Shown here in pieces: positions 8,730-16,469 of a DNA stretch of 59,033 bases. The notes beneath the pieces were generated by a model. The model made no database searches and had not been told where the DNA came from. It worked only from the letters and a program-made list of their open reading frames with translations. Location: positions 1 through 59,033 of the forward strand of contig JAUVZF010000015.1 of assembly GCA_030602705.1 (NCBI GenBank). Reading direction: 5' to 3'. Source of the stretch: Planctomycetota bacterium. Its GTDB lineage: Bacteria > Planctomycetota > Phycisphaerae > FEN-1346. Numbering within the stretch: position 1 is the stretch's first letter; each line of letters starts with the position of its first letter. Made by a program: the position numbers and the translations under genes.

Positions 8730-9155
8730 ATGGAAGTGGAAGTCCGTCTGTTCGCGACGCTCCGCCTCGGCCGCTTCAAGAAACGCACCATGGACCTCTC
8801 GGAGGGAGCCCGTCTGCTCGACGTGCTTCAGGAGGCGAACGTTCCCGACGAAGAGGTCTCCCTGCCGCTCGTCAACGGCCGCTATTCGAAACTCGACCGG
8901 AGGACGCGGAGGCGACGGGGACGGTCTGCGCGGATCGGACGCACCGACCCGCATGAAGGCCACTTCGAGCGGCATCATGGCCCGACAACGGCCCGATGCC
9001 ACCTCGAACGAGCCGAACAACTGCTGGCATGCCCCCCCAGAGGTGATACAATCTCTCAAGAGGCTCGCGATGGTCGTGGGCGGAACTCTATATGGGAAAT
9101 CGCAGCTGAGTGGACTGTGATTCTTGACGGCGCATCGGTCCGCTCTGTGCTATAA
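8730..9155 (+). CDS. MoaD/ThiS-like protein with aberrant C-terminus
   Basis: The first 56 residues look like an AOR-associated MoaD: MEVEVRLFATLRLGRFKK at the start and VSLPLVNGRYSKLD at 43-56. A MoaD normally continues for about 15-20 residues through a DGD-V-LFP stretch to a Gly-Gly end that becomes the thiocarboxylate. Here the frame instead reads an arginine-rich stretch (RRTRRRRGRSAR) and an unrelated tail to 9155, with no Gly-Gly. Neither other frame restores the missing end; one contains EDAEATGTVCAD, a faint echo of the expected segment. It is probably a decayed or misassembled gene, and the C-terminal 85 residues are unlikely to be meaningful. Confidence 0.65.
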   Translation: MEVEVRLFATLRLGRFKKRTMDLSEGARLLDVLQEANVPDEEVSLPLVNGRYSKLDRRTRRRRGRSARIGRTDPHEGHFERHHGPTTARCHLERAEQLLACPPRGDTISQEARDGRGRNSIWEIAAEWTVILDGASVRSVL

Positions 9156-9156
9156 T
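9148..9156 (+). promoter_or_regulatory. Extended -10 promoter for the DUF2157 operon
   Basis: TGCTATAAT at 9148-9156 is a perfect -10 hexamer with the TG extension. A TTGACG at 9124-9129 is 21 bases upstream, too far for a usual -35, so the extended -10 may carry recognition. It sits 61 bases before the GTG start at 9217. Confidence 0.5.
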
Positions 9157-9216
9157 CGTGCCTGATCGTCGAGTGGCCTTGAGTGAGGGTGTACTCCTTA
9201 CGCGGATTGGATTCTC

Positions 9217-10242
9217 GTGACGGAAGACCCTAATCGCAAGGAAGAGGTCCTCAACCGTCCCGCGGATGCGGCGACCATCGAGTCCCTGTGTGAAGCCGGC
9301 CGTCTCGGCCCGGCGGCCTGCGAGGCGGCGCAGGGGTGGCTCCGCGCGTCACGCCCGTGGTGGGATTGGGTGAGCCGGAGCCTGCTCTTCGTGGGCGCGG
9401 CCCTCGTCTTGTCGGGAGTGGTGTTCTTCTTCGCATACAACTGGGCGAGGATGAGCCCGGTGCTGAAGTTCGTCCTGATTGAAGTGGGACTCCTCGCGTG
9501 TGTGGTCGCTGCCTGGCTGACGGGGCTCGAACGGATTGTGGGCAAGGTCCTGCTGCTGGGTGCGGGGCTGCTCGTCGGTGTGCTGCTGGCCGTCTACGGA
9601 CAGACCTATCAAACGGGGGCCGACGCCTACGAACTCTTCGTCGGATGGGCGGTCCTGATCGCGGGCTGGGTGCTGATTTCCCGGTTCGCGGCGTTCTGGT
9701 TGATGTGGCTGGTCCTGGTCCACCTGGGCGTGATTCTCTACCGCGTGCAGATCCTGACCCATGAGGAGCGGTGGCCGGAAATCCTCATGTTCCTTGTCCT
9801 GGGGCTGCTCGACCTGGCGGCGGTCGCGGCCCGGGAGATCGGTGCGAAGCGCGGCGCGGCTTGGCTGGCGCACCGATGGCCGGGGTGGGTGATGCTGGCG
9901 GCCGCGCTGGTCTTCCTGACCATTCCGACGTCGCTTCTGGTTCTGGTCGATGAGTATCAACACCCGGTGACGGTGCTGGCCGCCGCGACGTGGGTTGTCG
10001 CGGTGGGCGCGGGATACTGGTTTTTCCGGTACCGGGCACGGGATCTCCTGTCCCTGACCTTGTGTGCGCTGAGTGTTTTCGCCGTGGTCGTGACGTGGAT
10101 CGGGAAGGGCGTGTTCGGCGCGTTGGAGGAGGTTTGGAGCGCGTGCCTTCTCTTCGGCTTCGCGGTGCTTGCCGTGTCCAGCGGATTGGGGTACTGGCTG
10201 CTGCGGACGTGGCGCGCGATGGCAAGGCAGCCCCATGGCTGA
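9217..10242 (+). CDS. DUF2157 membrane protein
   Basis: A 341-residue protein with a soluble N-terminal region (ATIESLCEAGRLGPAACEAAQGWL, split over about residues 19-42), then about ten hydrophobic helices. The motif FAYNWARMSPVLKFVLIE around residues 69-86 is characteristic of DUF2157. It begins with GTG and overlaps the next gene by eight bases. DUF2157, DUF4401 and GDYXXLXY proteins are known to occur together; their biochemical function is not established. The frame contains a repeated ARREI-type soluble linker, otherwise it is all membrane. Confidence 0.85.
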   Translation: MTEDPNRKEEVLNRPADAATIESLCEAGRLGPAACEAAQGWLRASRPWWDWVSRSLLFVGAALVLSGVVFFFAYNWARMSPVLKFVLIEVGLLACVVAAWLTGLERIVGKVLLLGAGLLVGVLLAVYGQTYQTGADAYELFVGWAVLIAGWVLISRFAAFWLMWLVLVHLGVILYRVQILTHEERWPEILMFLVLGLLDLAAVAAREIGAKRGAAWLAHRWPGWVMLAAALVFLTIPTSLLVLVDEYQHPVTVLAAATWVVAVGAGYWFFRYRARDLLSLTLCALSVFAVVVTWIGKGVFGALEEVWSACLLFGFAVLAVSSGLGYWLLRTWRAMARQPHG

Positions 10243-11368
10243 TCGTCCCATGACCCTTGGAGATGTCCTGGAGCGTTTACGGGCGGAGGGTCTGCTCGAT
10301 GCCCAGGGCGCCGACGGCATCGCCGAGGAACTTCGCCTTTCCCGGGAGGCGCCGTCTGCGCCGTGGTTCGTCAAGGTGCTCTTCGCTCTGGGGGCCTGCG
10401 TGGCCGCCGCTTCCTTTTTCGTTTTTCTCGCCTGTGCCGGCCTGTTCCCCGAGAGTGCCGGCGCGCTTCTCGTCATGGGCTTGGTGTTGGTGGCAGGCGC
10501 GGCGGCGCTGCGGTTCGTCTCAGGCCACGTCTCCGTGGCTCAACTCTCACTAGCAGTGAGTGTCTTCGGGGCGCAACTCGCGCTCGCGGTGAGTGTCGCC
10601 GGCCATGCCATGGCGCTCGTCGGAGCCGCCGGAGTCGTGGAGGGCCCGTGGCGCGACATGCCGGCCCGGGTCGCGCTCGCCTCGCTGATCCTTTGCCTCG
10701 TTCTGTATCCGCTGCACCGCGATACGCTTCACCGGTTCCTTTCGTGCCTGCTGGTGGCGGTTGCCACGACGGCCTGGCTGTTGGCTTCGCAGCAGTACCA
10801 CATGCTGCATGTGCTGGTGCTGCTTGAAGCGGCGGCGATAGCCGTGTGCTTTACCTGCTGGCGGCTTCCGCAAGCATTTCGCCCGATGGCGTACGCGTTG
10901 GCCTGCGGCCTTCCGCTCACGGTTCTCTTGGTGGTCTTGGTGAATTCCGCGGTGTTGCGGGACGCGTTGTGGTTCTGGGAGGAAACGGTTGAGACCCCCG
11001 CCTGGCCCTCGAGCGCCGTACTGGCGCTCTGGCTGATCTGGCTGTACCTTTGGGCCGCGGGGGGCGTGGCCCGTTGGCGGCAGGAGCCCGTGCTGGTTGC
11101 CGTGATCGTGACAGTGGCGCTCGGCGCGTTCACCTCGCCCGGCATCCTGGCAGGGGCAGGGCTGTTGGTCCTGGGCTTCGGACGGCGGGATAGCCGGCTG
11201 CTGGGGCTCGGGCTGGCGTTCTTTCCGGTGTTTCTGGTGCTCTACTACTACAACCTCGACCTCGACCTGGCCACGAAATCGTACGTTCTTGCGGGCAGCG
11301 GCGGCATTCTGCTCGTTGTCCGAGCGTTGCTCGGTTGGCGCCCATGGGCGCGGGAGGGGGCATCATGA
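10235..11368 (+). CDS. DUF4401 membrane protein
   Basis: A 377-residue protein with an N-terminal soluble segment (TLGDVLERLRAEGLL, about residues 7-21) and about ten to twelve hydrophobic helices, consistent with DUF4401. The ATG at 10235 lies inside the end of the DUF2157 gene, and its own stop overlaps the next ATG in an ATGA, so the three genes are translationally coupled. Near its C-terminus is YYYNLDLDLATKSYVLAGSG, a conserved-looking loop. Function unknown. Confidence 0.82.
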   Translation: MADRPMTLGDVLERLRAEGLLDAQGADGIAEELRLSREAPSAPWFVKVLFALGACVAAASFFVFLACAGLFPESAGALLVMGLVLVAGAAALRFVSGHVSVAQLSLAVSVFGAQLALAVSVAGHAMALVGAAGVVEGPWRDMPARVALASLILCLVLYPLHRDTLHRFLSCLLVAVATTAWLLASQQYHMLHVLVLLEAAAIAVCFTCWRLPQAFRPMAYALACGLPLTVLLVVLVNSAVLRDALWFWEETVETPAWPSSAVLALWLIWLYLWAAGGVARWRQEPVLVAVIVTVALGAFTSPGILAGAGLLVLGFGRRDSRLLGLGLAFFPVFLVLYYYNLDLDLATKSYVLAGSGGILLVVRALLGWRPWAREGAS

Positions 11369-11868
11369 AAGCGGCCGTGTTCTGGGGTCTCGCCGTCGTG
11401 GTCTTACTCGCCATTAGCGGCCTGATTCTGCACAAGGAGCACGTGCTCAGAACCGGTCGGCCCGTGCTGCTGCGATTGGCGCCCCGGGACCCCAGGTCGT
11501 TGATCCAGGGCGACTACATGGTGCTGCGCTACCGGCTGGCGACCGGGGATGCCGCACGCGCCGTTCGCGAGGGCCCGGCGGATGGTCGGCTCGTCATCAC
11601 GATGGACGAGAACGCAGTGGCCCAGTTCAAGCGCCTCCACCACCAAGAGCCGCTGGCAGAAGGGGAGTTTCTGCTCCGCTACCGGCGGCGAGGTGAGGGC
11701 GAGATCCGGTTGGGCGCCGAGTCGTTCTTCTTCCAGGAAGGACACGCCAGGTATTACGAGAACGCACGTTATGGCGAACTCCGGGTGGCGCCGTCCGGCC
11801 AGAGCGTGCTGGTGGGCCTGCGCGGCGAGGCGTTCGAACGCCTGGGTCCGCCATCGGACGAGGAGTGA
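11365..11868 (+). CDS. GDYXXLXY domain protein
   Basis: A 167-residue protein with one N-terminal membrane anchor (about residues 4-22, VFWGLAVVVLLAISGLI) and an outer domain bearing the family signature RSLIQGDYMVLRYRL (about 47-61). A second half contains GEIRLGAESFFFQEGHARYYENARYG. It is the last gene of the DUF2157-DUF4401-GDYXXLXY operon, starting in an ATGA overlap. The domain is expected on the periplasmic side. It has no known enzymatic role. Confidence 0.85.
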   Translation: MKAAVFWGLAVVVLLAISGLILHKEHVLRTGRPVLLRLAPRDPRSLIQGDYMVLRYRLATGDAARAVREGPADGRLVITMDENAVAQFKRLHHQEPLAEGEFLLRYRRRGEGEIRLGAESFFFQEGHARYYENARYGELRVAPSGQSVLVGLRGEAFERLGPPSDEE

Positions 11869-11881
11869 CTCGACACGGCTA

Positions 11882-11985
11882 CCCAGGCGTCGGCATCTGG
11901 GCGCCGACGCGCCTCCGCCAGGCCGCGAGCATCTGCCGGAGTTCCCGTGCCTTGTCGGGCATCTGCGTTAAGAGCAAGACAGACC
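11882..11985 (-). pseudogene. Sulfatase C-terminal relic
   Basis: Read on the minus strand, this stretch encodes TQMPDKARELRQMLAAW followed by RRRVGAQMPTPG and a stop. This matches the usual end of planctomycete arylsulfatases (a NLA...MPDKA.EL...L..WR...GA.MPTPNP pattern). No sulfatase body precedes it: the upstream frame becomes SAKRSVLLL and soon ends. It therefore looks like the surviving tail of a deleted sulfatase gene. The 320-base gap 11869-12188 holds nothing else I can support. Confidence 0.6.
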
Positions 11986-12188
11986 TCTTCGCCGACTTCG
12001 ACAAGGTTGGGGACATAGGCTCAGAATCCCTTATTCCGACTCTGGAGAGAATCAAGCGGATCACGGGTTAAAACTGTCAAGGTCCCGAACTTGTACGGGC
12101 TTGCCTTGATGGGATAGGATTCCGTTGTGAGGAGAGTTCTTTGACGTCCGGGCGTGGCGGGCCTGGAGCACCCGTCACGGCAACTGCC

Positions 12189-12624
12189 TCACATCTCCAT
12201 CACAATCGTCACCGGCCCGTCGTTCGTGAGGTCCACGTCCATGTGGGCGCCGAAGATGCCTTTGGCGACCGGCACGCCGAGCGCAGACAGCGCATCGCAG
12301 AAGACCTCGTAGAGGTGGTTGGCCTCCTCCGGCGGGGCGGCGCCCGTGAAACTCGGGCGATTGCCGCGGCGGGTATCGGCCAGAAGGGTGAACTGGCTGA
12401 CTGCCAGCACGCCGCCGCCGACGTCCTGGACCGACAGGTTCATCTTGCCCGCCTCGTCGCCGAAGATGCGGAGTTTGGCGATCTTGGCGGCCAGAGCGCG
12501 CGCCGGCCTCCGTGTCGTCGTGGCCCACGCCGAGAAGGACGAGCAGGCCGTTCTCGATGGCCCCCGTCACCTCGCCTTCGACGGTCACACGGGCCTGGCT
12601 GACGCGCTGGATCACGGCTCGCAT
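12189..12624 (-). pseudogene. dtd: D-aminoacyl-tRNA deacylase, frameshifted
   Basis: D-aminoacyl-tRNA deacylase removes D-amino acids from mischarged tRNA. The start codon at 12624 opens [19 protein letters not shown] and runs in one frame to DDTEAG. The sequence then continues in another frame as [40 protein letters not shown] (catalytic SQFTL), [13 protein letters not shown] and the [11 protein letters not shown] end (Gly-cisPro-type NDGPVT loop). Alignment in mind with E. coli Dtd indicates two bases are missing at about 12504. All other family blocks are intact. It is either a recent inactivation or an assembly error in a GC-rich run (GGCGCGCGC). Confidence 0.85.
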
Positions 12625-12721
12625 CGCGGTTTCCTTTCCGACGACGTGCAGGCGCTCGGTGACGACCCTACGCCGAAGCCCTCCAGCATGCCACCGTTTT
12701 CCGAGTCGCCAGGGGTGGCGG

Positions 12722-12765
12722 GGCAAAAAGGTTCCAGGAACCTTTTCCCTGAAGGGCCCGAAGGG
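12722..12765. repeat. GGCAAAAAGGTTCC palindrome, partial copy
   Basis: The left arm GGCAAAAAGGTTCCAGGAA and the following CCCTGAAGGGCCCGAAGGG match the first half of 42074-42152. The right arm is absent here and the sequence passes directly into another repeat (12766 onward). Confidence 0.65.
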
Positions 12766-12787
12766 GACGATTTCCTGCGGCTTGGCC

Positions 12788-12866
12788 GTAGCGCCGGGGT
12801 TTATCCCCGGCGCGGAACCGCCGTCGGCCTGACCAACGGCCGCCGGGCATAAAGCCCGGCGCTACG
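12788..12866. repeat. 79-bp palindromic element, copy 2
   Basis: This is the reverse complement of 142-220 with three adjacent differences. A 29-base block at 12786-12814 is repeated directly at 12887-12915, so 12788-12888 behaves as an extra 101-base module compared with the locus at 53 kb. The gap 12625-13102 consists almost entirely of such repeats plus the ribosome binding site of the next gene. Confidence 0.8.
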
Positions 12867-12888
12867 TACTTGGGTGCACGCCACGGCC

Positions 12889-12959
12889 GTAGCGCCGGGG
12901 TTTATCCCCGGCGCATCCTGGCCGGCGCCGCCGCCAACGGCCGCCCGTACGGGCGCTAC
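12889..12959. repeat. 71-bp palindromic element, copy 1
   Basis: The element begins GTAGCGCCGGGGTTTATCC and ends CGTACGGGCGCTAC. Its reverse complement matches 53126-53196 with a single difference, and the similarity continues outward to about 12999 (CTCGCCAGAAAAACTTGCTAC), matching 53090-53125. Confidence 0.8.
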
Positions 12960-13102
12960 AACCGCCTGCGCTCGCCAGAAAAACTTGCTACAGCCGGGGC
13001 GGCGTCGTTTCCTTTGACCTGCGTGCGGACGGCCGATATGCTGTTCGGGATGCAGCGGCGGCGCCGCAGCAGTCGCGGGGTTCTTTGGCAGGAGCGAAAA
13101 CG

Positions 13103-14062
13103 ATGAGAGCCATCCGCATCGCCGAGCCGAGACGCATCGAGTTCCTCGACGCGCCCATGCCCGAACCGCTCGACGGCGAGGTGCTCGTCCAGTGCAGCCA
13201 CGTGGCACTGTGCGGCAGCAACATGGGCCAGTACACGGGCCAGGGCGTGTGGGGCGACCTGGAGTTCCCGAACCCGACGGGGTGGGCGGGACACGAGAAC
13301 ATCGGCACCATCGTCCAGTCGCGGTGCGAGGGTTGGGAACCCGGCACGCTGGTGCTCGCCCAGCCGGAAGGATACTTCGGCTTTGCCGAGTTCATCCGCT
13401 CCAAGCCGCCCGGCATTGCCACGCTGCCTCCCGACGCGCCCGACGTAGGCGCCCTCGTGGTCGCCCAGCCGCTGGCCACCATCCTGCGGGCACTGACGCG
13501 AACCGGGCACGTCATCAACCAACGGTGCGCCGTCGTCGGCCAGGGGCCGATGGGGCTCGTCTGGACACACGTCCTCGGCCGCATGGGCGCCAAGCAGGTT
13601 ATCGCGACCGACCTCTTGGCGTGGCGGCTGGATTGGGCCAAGCGGTTCGGCGCCTCGGCCGTGGTGGATGCCTCGAAAGAGGACTCCGCCGAGGTGGTGC
13701 GCGAACTGACGGGCGGCGAGATGATCGATTTCTGCGTCGATGCCGCCGGAAAGGCTGACTCCCTCTCGACGGCGGCGTACCTGGTGCGGCACGGCGGGCG
13801 GCTGTTCGTCTTCGGCATGCCGGATTACAACGATCAAAAGTTCCCGTGGTACGCCGCGTTCCGCAACGAGACACAGATCATCACGTGCGTGGGCCCCGAG
13901 TGCGGGGCGTTTTTCCAGACCGCCGTCGACATGGTCGTTGGCGGCAGCGCCGACCTCGGTGCCATGGTTACCCCGCGGATGCCCTGGGACCAGGCCGCCG
14001 AGGCCTTCGAGATGTACGCCGAGTGTGCCGAGGGGTCCCTGAAACTGACGCTCGAACTCTGA
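13103..14062 (+). CDS. Zinc-binding alcohol dehydrogenase (MDR family)
   Basis: A 319-residue medium-chain dehydrogenase. Visible features are the catalytic-zinc Cys in ALCGSN (about 35-40), WAGHEN (His-Glu, about 62-67) and the Rossmann fold CAVVGQGPMGLVWTHVLGRM (about 143-162). The usual third ligand segment EPLA reads AQPLATI here, with Gln in place of Glu, and there is no four-cysteine structural-zinc loop. The ATG at 13103 follows AGGAGCGAAAACG; a TTG 18 bases upstream is less likely. It probably interconverts an alcohol and a ketone or aldehyde. Position at the head of the acyl-CoA cluster is suggestive of a role resembling hydroxyacyl-CoA dehydrogenases, but this is inference. Confidence 0.82.
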   Translation: MRAIRIAEPRRIEFLDAPMPEPLDGEVLVQCSHVALCGSNMGQYTGQGVWGDLEFPNPTGWAGHENIGTIVQSRCEGWEPGTLVLAQPEGYFGFAEFIRSKPPGIATLPPDAPDVGALVVAQPLATILRALTRTGHVINQRCAVVGQGPMGLVWTHVLGRMGAKQVIATDLLAWRLDWAKRFGASAVVDASKEDSAEVVRELTGGEMIDFCVDAAGKADSLSTAAYLVRHGGRLFVFGMPDYNDQKFPWYAAFRNETQIITCVGPECGAFFQTAVDMVVGGSADLGAMVTPRMPWDQAAEAFEMYAECAEGSLKLTLEL

Positions 14063-14081
14063 GCGCCCCGACATAAGTTCT

Positions 14082-14146
14082 GCGCGGTGGGTCTCCTGAC
14101 CCACCGCGTTTGGCCGCGTCATTTCGCGGCCCGGATGGGCCGCGCA
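14082..14146. repeat. GCGCGGTGGGTCTCC palindromic repeat, copy 1
   Basis: GCGCGGTGGGTC pairs with GACCCACCGCG (14082-14108), followed by a second palindrome GCGGCCCGGATGGGCCGC. An inverted relative lies at 57256-57330. It occupies the gap between the alcohol dehydrogenase and the FadB-type gene. Confidence 0.6.
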
Positions 14147-14197
14147 CGAACTTCAAGAGACTCATCTCGGACCGCATAGGCGGGGGCACGAGGCCGC

Positions 14198-16249
14198 ATG
14201 ATCGACTATAGCGTAAGCGACGGCGTATGCGTGCTTCGCCTCGATTCCCCGCCGCTCAATATGATTACTTTCCCGCTGCTCGATGACTTGCGGCACGCCA
14301 TTGGCCGCGCCGGCGAGGAGACGGGCGTCCGGGGAATCATTATCACGGGCGGCTGCGACCATTTCAGCGCGGGCGCCGACGTGGGCCTGTTCCGCGACAT
14401 CACCCGTGCCGAGGAGGCGGTCAAGACGTCGCGGGTCTTTCAGGAAGCCTTCCAGAACGTGGAGGACTCCGCCAGGCCCGTGGTGGCAGCCGTCGCGGGA
14501 CGGATGATGGGAAGCGCGCTGGAACTGGCCATGGCCTGCCACTACCGCGTGTGCGCTCGCGGCACGCGGTTCAGCATGCCGGAGGTTACCCTGGGTATCA
14601 ACCCCGGCGCGGGCGGAACGCAGCGGCTGCCGCGGCTCATCGGCGCCGGCGCCGCCGTGAAGATGCTGCTCACGGGCGAGACGATCGGCGCCGACCAGGC
14701 CCTGGCTCTCGGCCTGGTTGATGCCGTCTGCGACGGCGAGGAACTGCTCGCTCGCGCCCGGACACTGCTTGAGTCCGATCCCGAACCGCGACGGACCGGC
14801 CGCCTGACCGAGAAGGTGCACGACGCTGCGGCCAACGATGCCGCCTTCGAGAAGGCGGAGGAACTTATGGCCGGCGTGCGGCCGGAGATCATCGCGCCGA
14901 GAAAAATCCTCGATGCCGTCAGGACGGGGCTGGAGGCGTCCTTTCAGGCGGGTCTGGCGAAGGAGCGGACCGGGTTTGCCGAGTGCATGGACACCCTCGC
15001 GGCGCAGAACAGGATTTACCTCTTCTTCGCGACGCGCGAGACGAGCAGAATCCACGACCTTGCCGACGTGCCCCCCGCCGACATCGCGAAAGTCGCCGTC
15101 ATCGGCATGGGGTCGATGGGGACGGGCATCGCCCACGCCCTCATCATTGCCGGCGTCCCGGTCGTGGTCCTGGACGAGAACGTGGCGGCCCTCGGGCGAG
15201 GCGTGCAGCGGATACGGACCAGCATCGAAAAAAGAGTTGGCCAGGGCAAGTTGGCGCGCGAGCGAGCCGAGGGCATGCTCGGCCTTCTCTCGCCGGCGGC
15301 CGAGTGGCGCCAGATCGCGGACGCGGGCCTCGTCATCGAGGCCGTGTTCGAGGACGTCGCGGTGAAGCGCACGGTCATCGGCCGTGTCGAGGCAACGTGC
15401 GCCGCCGATACGATCATCGCCTCGAACACCTCGACGATCTCGCTGGACGCACTCGCCGAGGGCATGCAGCGGCCGGAGCGGTTGGTCGGCATGCACTTTT
15501 TCAACCCGGCGCACCGGATGCCGCTGGTGGAGATCATCCGGCGCGACGCGACGCCCGCCGCCGTTCTTGCGACCGCCCTTGCCTTTGCCAGGCGCATGCG
15601 CAAGACGCCGGTCGTGGTCAGGAACCGGGAAGGGTTCCTGGTGAACCGCATGTTCATCCCGTATCTGAAGGAGGCGTTCCGGCTGCTGGAGGAAGGGGCC
15701 CAGGTGCCGGCGATCGATGCCGCCATGGTCGAGTTCGGCTTCCCGATGGGGCCGCTTGCGCTGATCGACATGGCGGGGCTCGACGTCCTGGTGCTCACAG
15801 ACGGCGTCTTGAGCCGCGCGTTTCCGCGTCACGGGCCGCTGTCGCAGGTGGCCGTCCGTCTGGTGGACGGCGGGTATCTGGGTCAGAAGACCGGGTCGGG
15901 CGTCTACCGATACGAAAAGGGCGACCGCACGCCGCATCCCAGCGATGTTACGGCGCAGATCATCGCCGACGTGCAGCGGGAGATTGGCCGCACGCCGCGC
16001 GAGATCGATGCCGGTGAAGTCACCCGCCGCCTCGTCCTGCGGATGGTCGGCGAGGCGCTGCACGTGATGGAGGAGGGCATCGCGCAGCGCGAATCGGACC
16101 TCGACGCCGCAACCGTCCTGGGGATGGGTTTTCCCGATTTTCGGGGCGGCGTGCTCAAGTATGCCCGCGACCTCGGGCTGGAGCGTGTCCGGGCGGACCT
16201 CGAGAAACTGGCAGCGCAATGCGGTGAGCGGTTCTCAGTACGTGTCTAG
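14198..16249 (+). CDS. Enoyl-CoA hydratase / 3-hydroxyacyl-CoA dehydrogenase fusion
   Basis: A 683-residue FadB/FadJ-type bifunctional enzyme of beta-oxidation. The N-terminal crotonase domain (about 1-190) has the oxyanion-hole region HFSAGADVGLF and a VTLGINPGAGGTQRLPRL stretch with the catalytic loop. The NAD-dependent 3-hydroxyacyl-CoA dehydrogenase follows from about 300 (VIGMGSMGTGIAHA, SNTSTISLDAL, GMHFFNPAHRMPLVEI, NREGFLVNRM), with two C-terminal helical domains. It hydrates and oxidises acyl-CoA intermediates in the cytoplasm. Placed ahead of the HgdB-like gene and activase, it would serve either before or after the reductive or dehydratase step. No thiolase or acyl-CoA dehydrogenase is adjacent. 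Confidence 0.92.
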   Translation: MIDYSVSDGVCVLRLDSPPLNMITFPLLDDLRHAIGRAGEETGVRGIIITGGCDHFSAGADVGLFRDITRAEEAVKTSRVFQEAFQNVEDSARPVVAAVAGRMMGSALELAMACHYRVCARGTRFSMPEVTLGINPGAGGTQRLPRLIGAGAAVKMLLTGETIGADQALALGLVDAVCDGEELLARARTLLESDPEPRRTGRLTEKVHDAAANDAAFEKAEELMAGVRPEIIAPRKILDAVRTGLEASFQAGLAKERTGFAECMDTLAAQNRIYLFFATRETSRIHDLADVPPADIAKVAVIGMGSMGTGIAHALIIAGVPVVVLDENVAALGRGVQRIRTSIEKRVGQGKLARERAEGMLGLLSPAAEWRQIADAGLVIEAVFEDVAVKRTVIGRVEATCAADTIIASNTSTISLDALAEGMQRPERLVGMHFFNPAHRMPLVEIIRRDATPAAVLATALAFARRMRKTPVVVRNREGFLVNRMFIPYLKEAFRLLEEGAQVPAIDAAMVEFGFPMGPLALIDMAGLDVLVLTDGVLSRAFPRHGPLSQVAVRLVDGGYLGQKTGSGVYRYEKGDRTPHPSDVTAQIIADVQREIGRTPREIDAGEVTRRLVLRMVGEALHVMEEGIAQRESDLDAATVLGMGFPDFRGGVLKYARDLGLERVRADLEKLAAQCGERFSVRV

Positions 16250-16265
16250 CGTGAATTTGAGGCAC

Positions 16266-16406
16266 TGTCATTTCGACCGAGCCGCCGCGTGAGCGGGGGC
16301 GAGCGGAGAAATCTCGCTGTTGGGTTGGCGTAGAACGGAAAACGGCGATCCCGGCGCGCCGGGACTCGACTCACCGCGCCTCGAGCCGCGGTCGCTCGGA
16401 ATGACA
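16266..16406. repeat. TGTCATTTCGACCGAG palindromic repeat
   Basis: TGTCATTTCGACCGAG (16266-16281) is mirrored by TCGCTCGGAATGACA (16392-16406). The interior contains GAGAAATCTC and a GCGATCCCGGCGCGCCGGGA palindrome identical to the copy at 78-109. It fills most of the 220-base gap before the HgdB-like gene. Confidence 0.75.
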
Positions 16407-16469
16407 CCACGCTAAAAAGGTGCGGTTCTTGCCGTGCGACCTTTTGCGAGAGATGGAAGGAGTTGGATA

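Noticed and set aside
6620-8791. 723-codon open frame antisense to the aldehyde oxidoreductase
   Set aside because: It mirrors a strongly supported AOR gene in a GC-rich region, where opposite-strand frames stay open by codon bias; its protein has no recognisable domain.
11865-12071. 68-residue plus-strand open frame
   Set aside because: It is antisense to the sulfatase relic and has no recognisable feature.
14162-16219. 685-codon open frame antisense to the FadB-type gene
   Set aside because: The sense strand encodes a clear bifunctional enzyme with all motifs.
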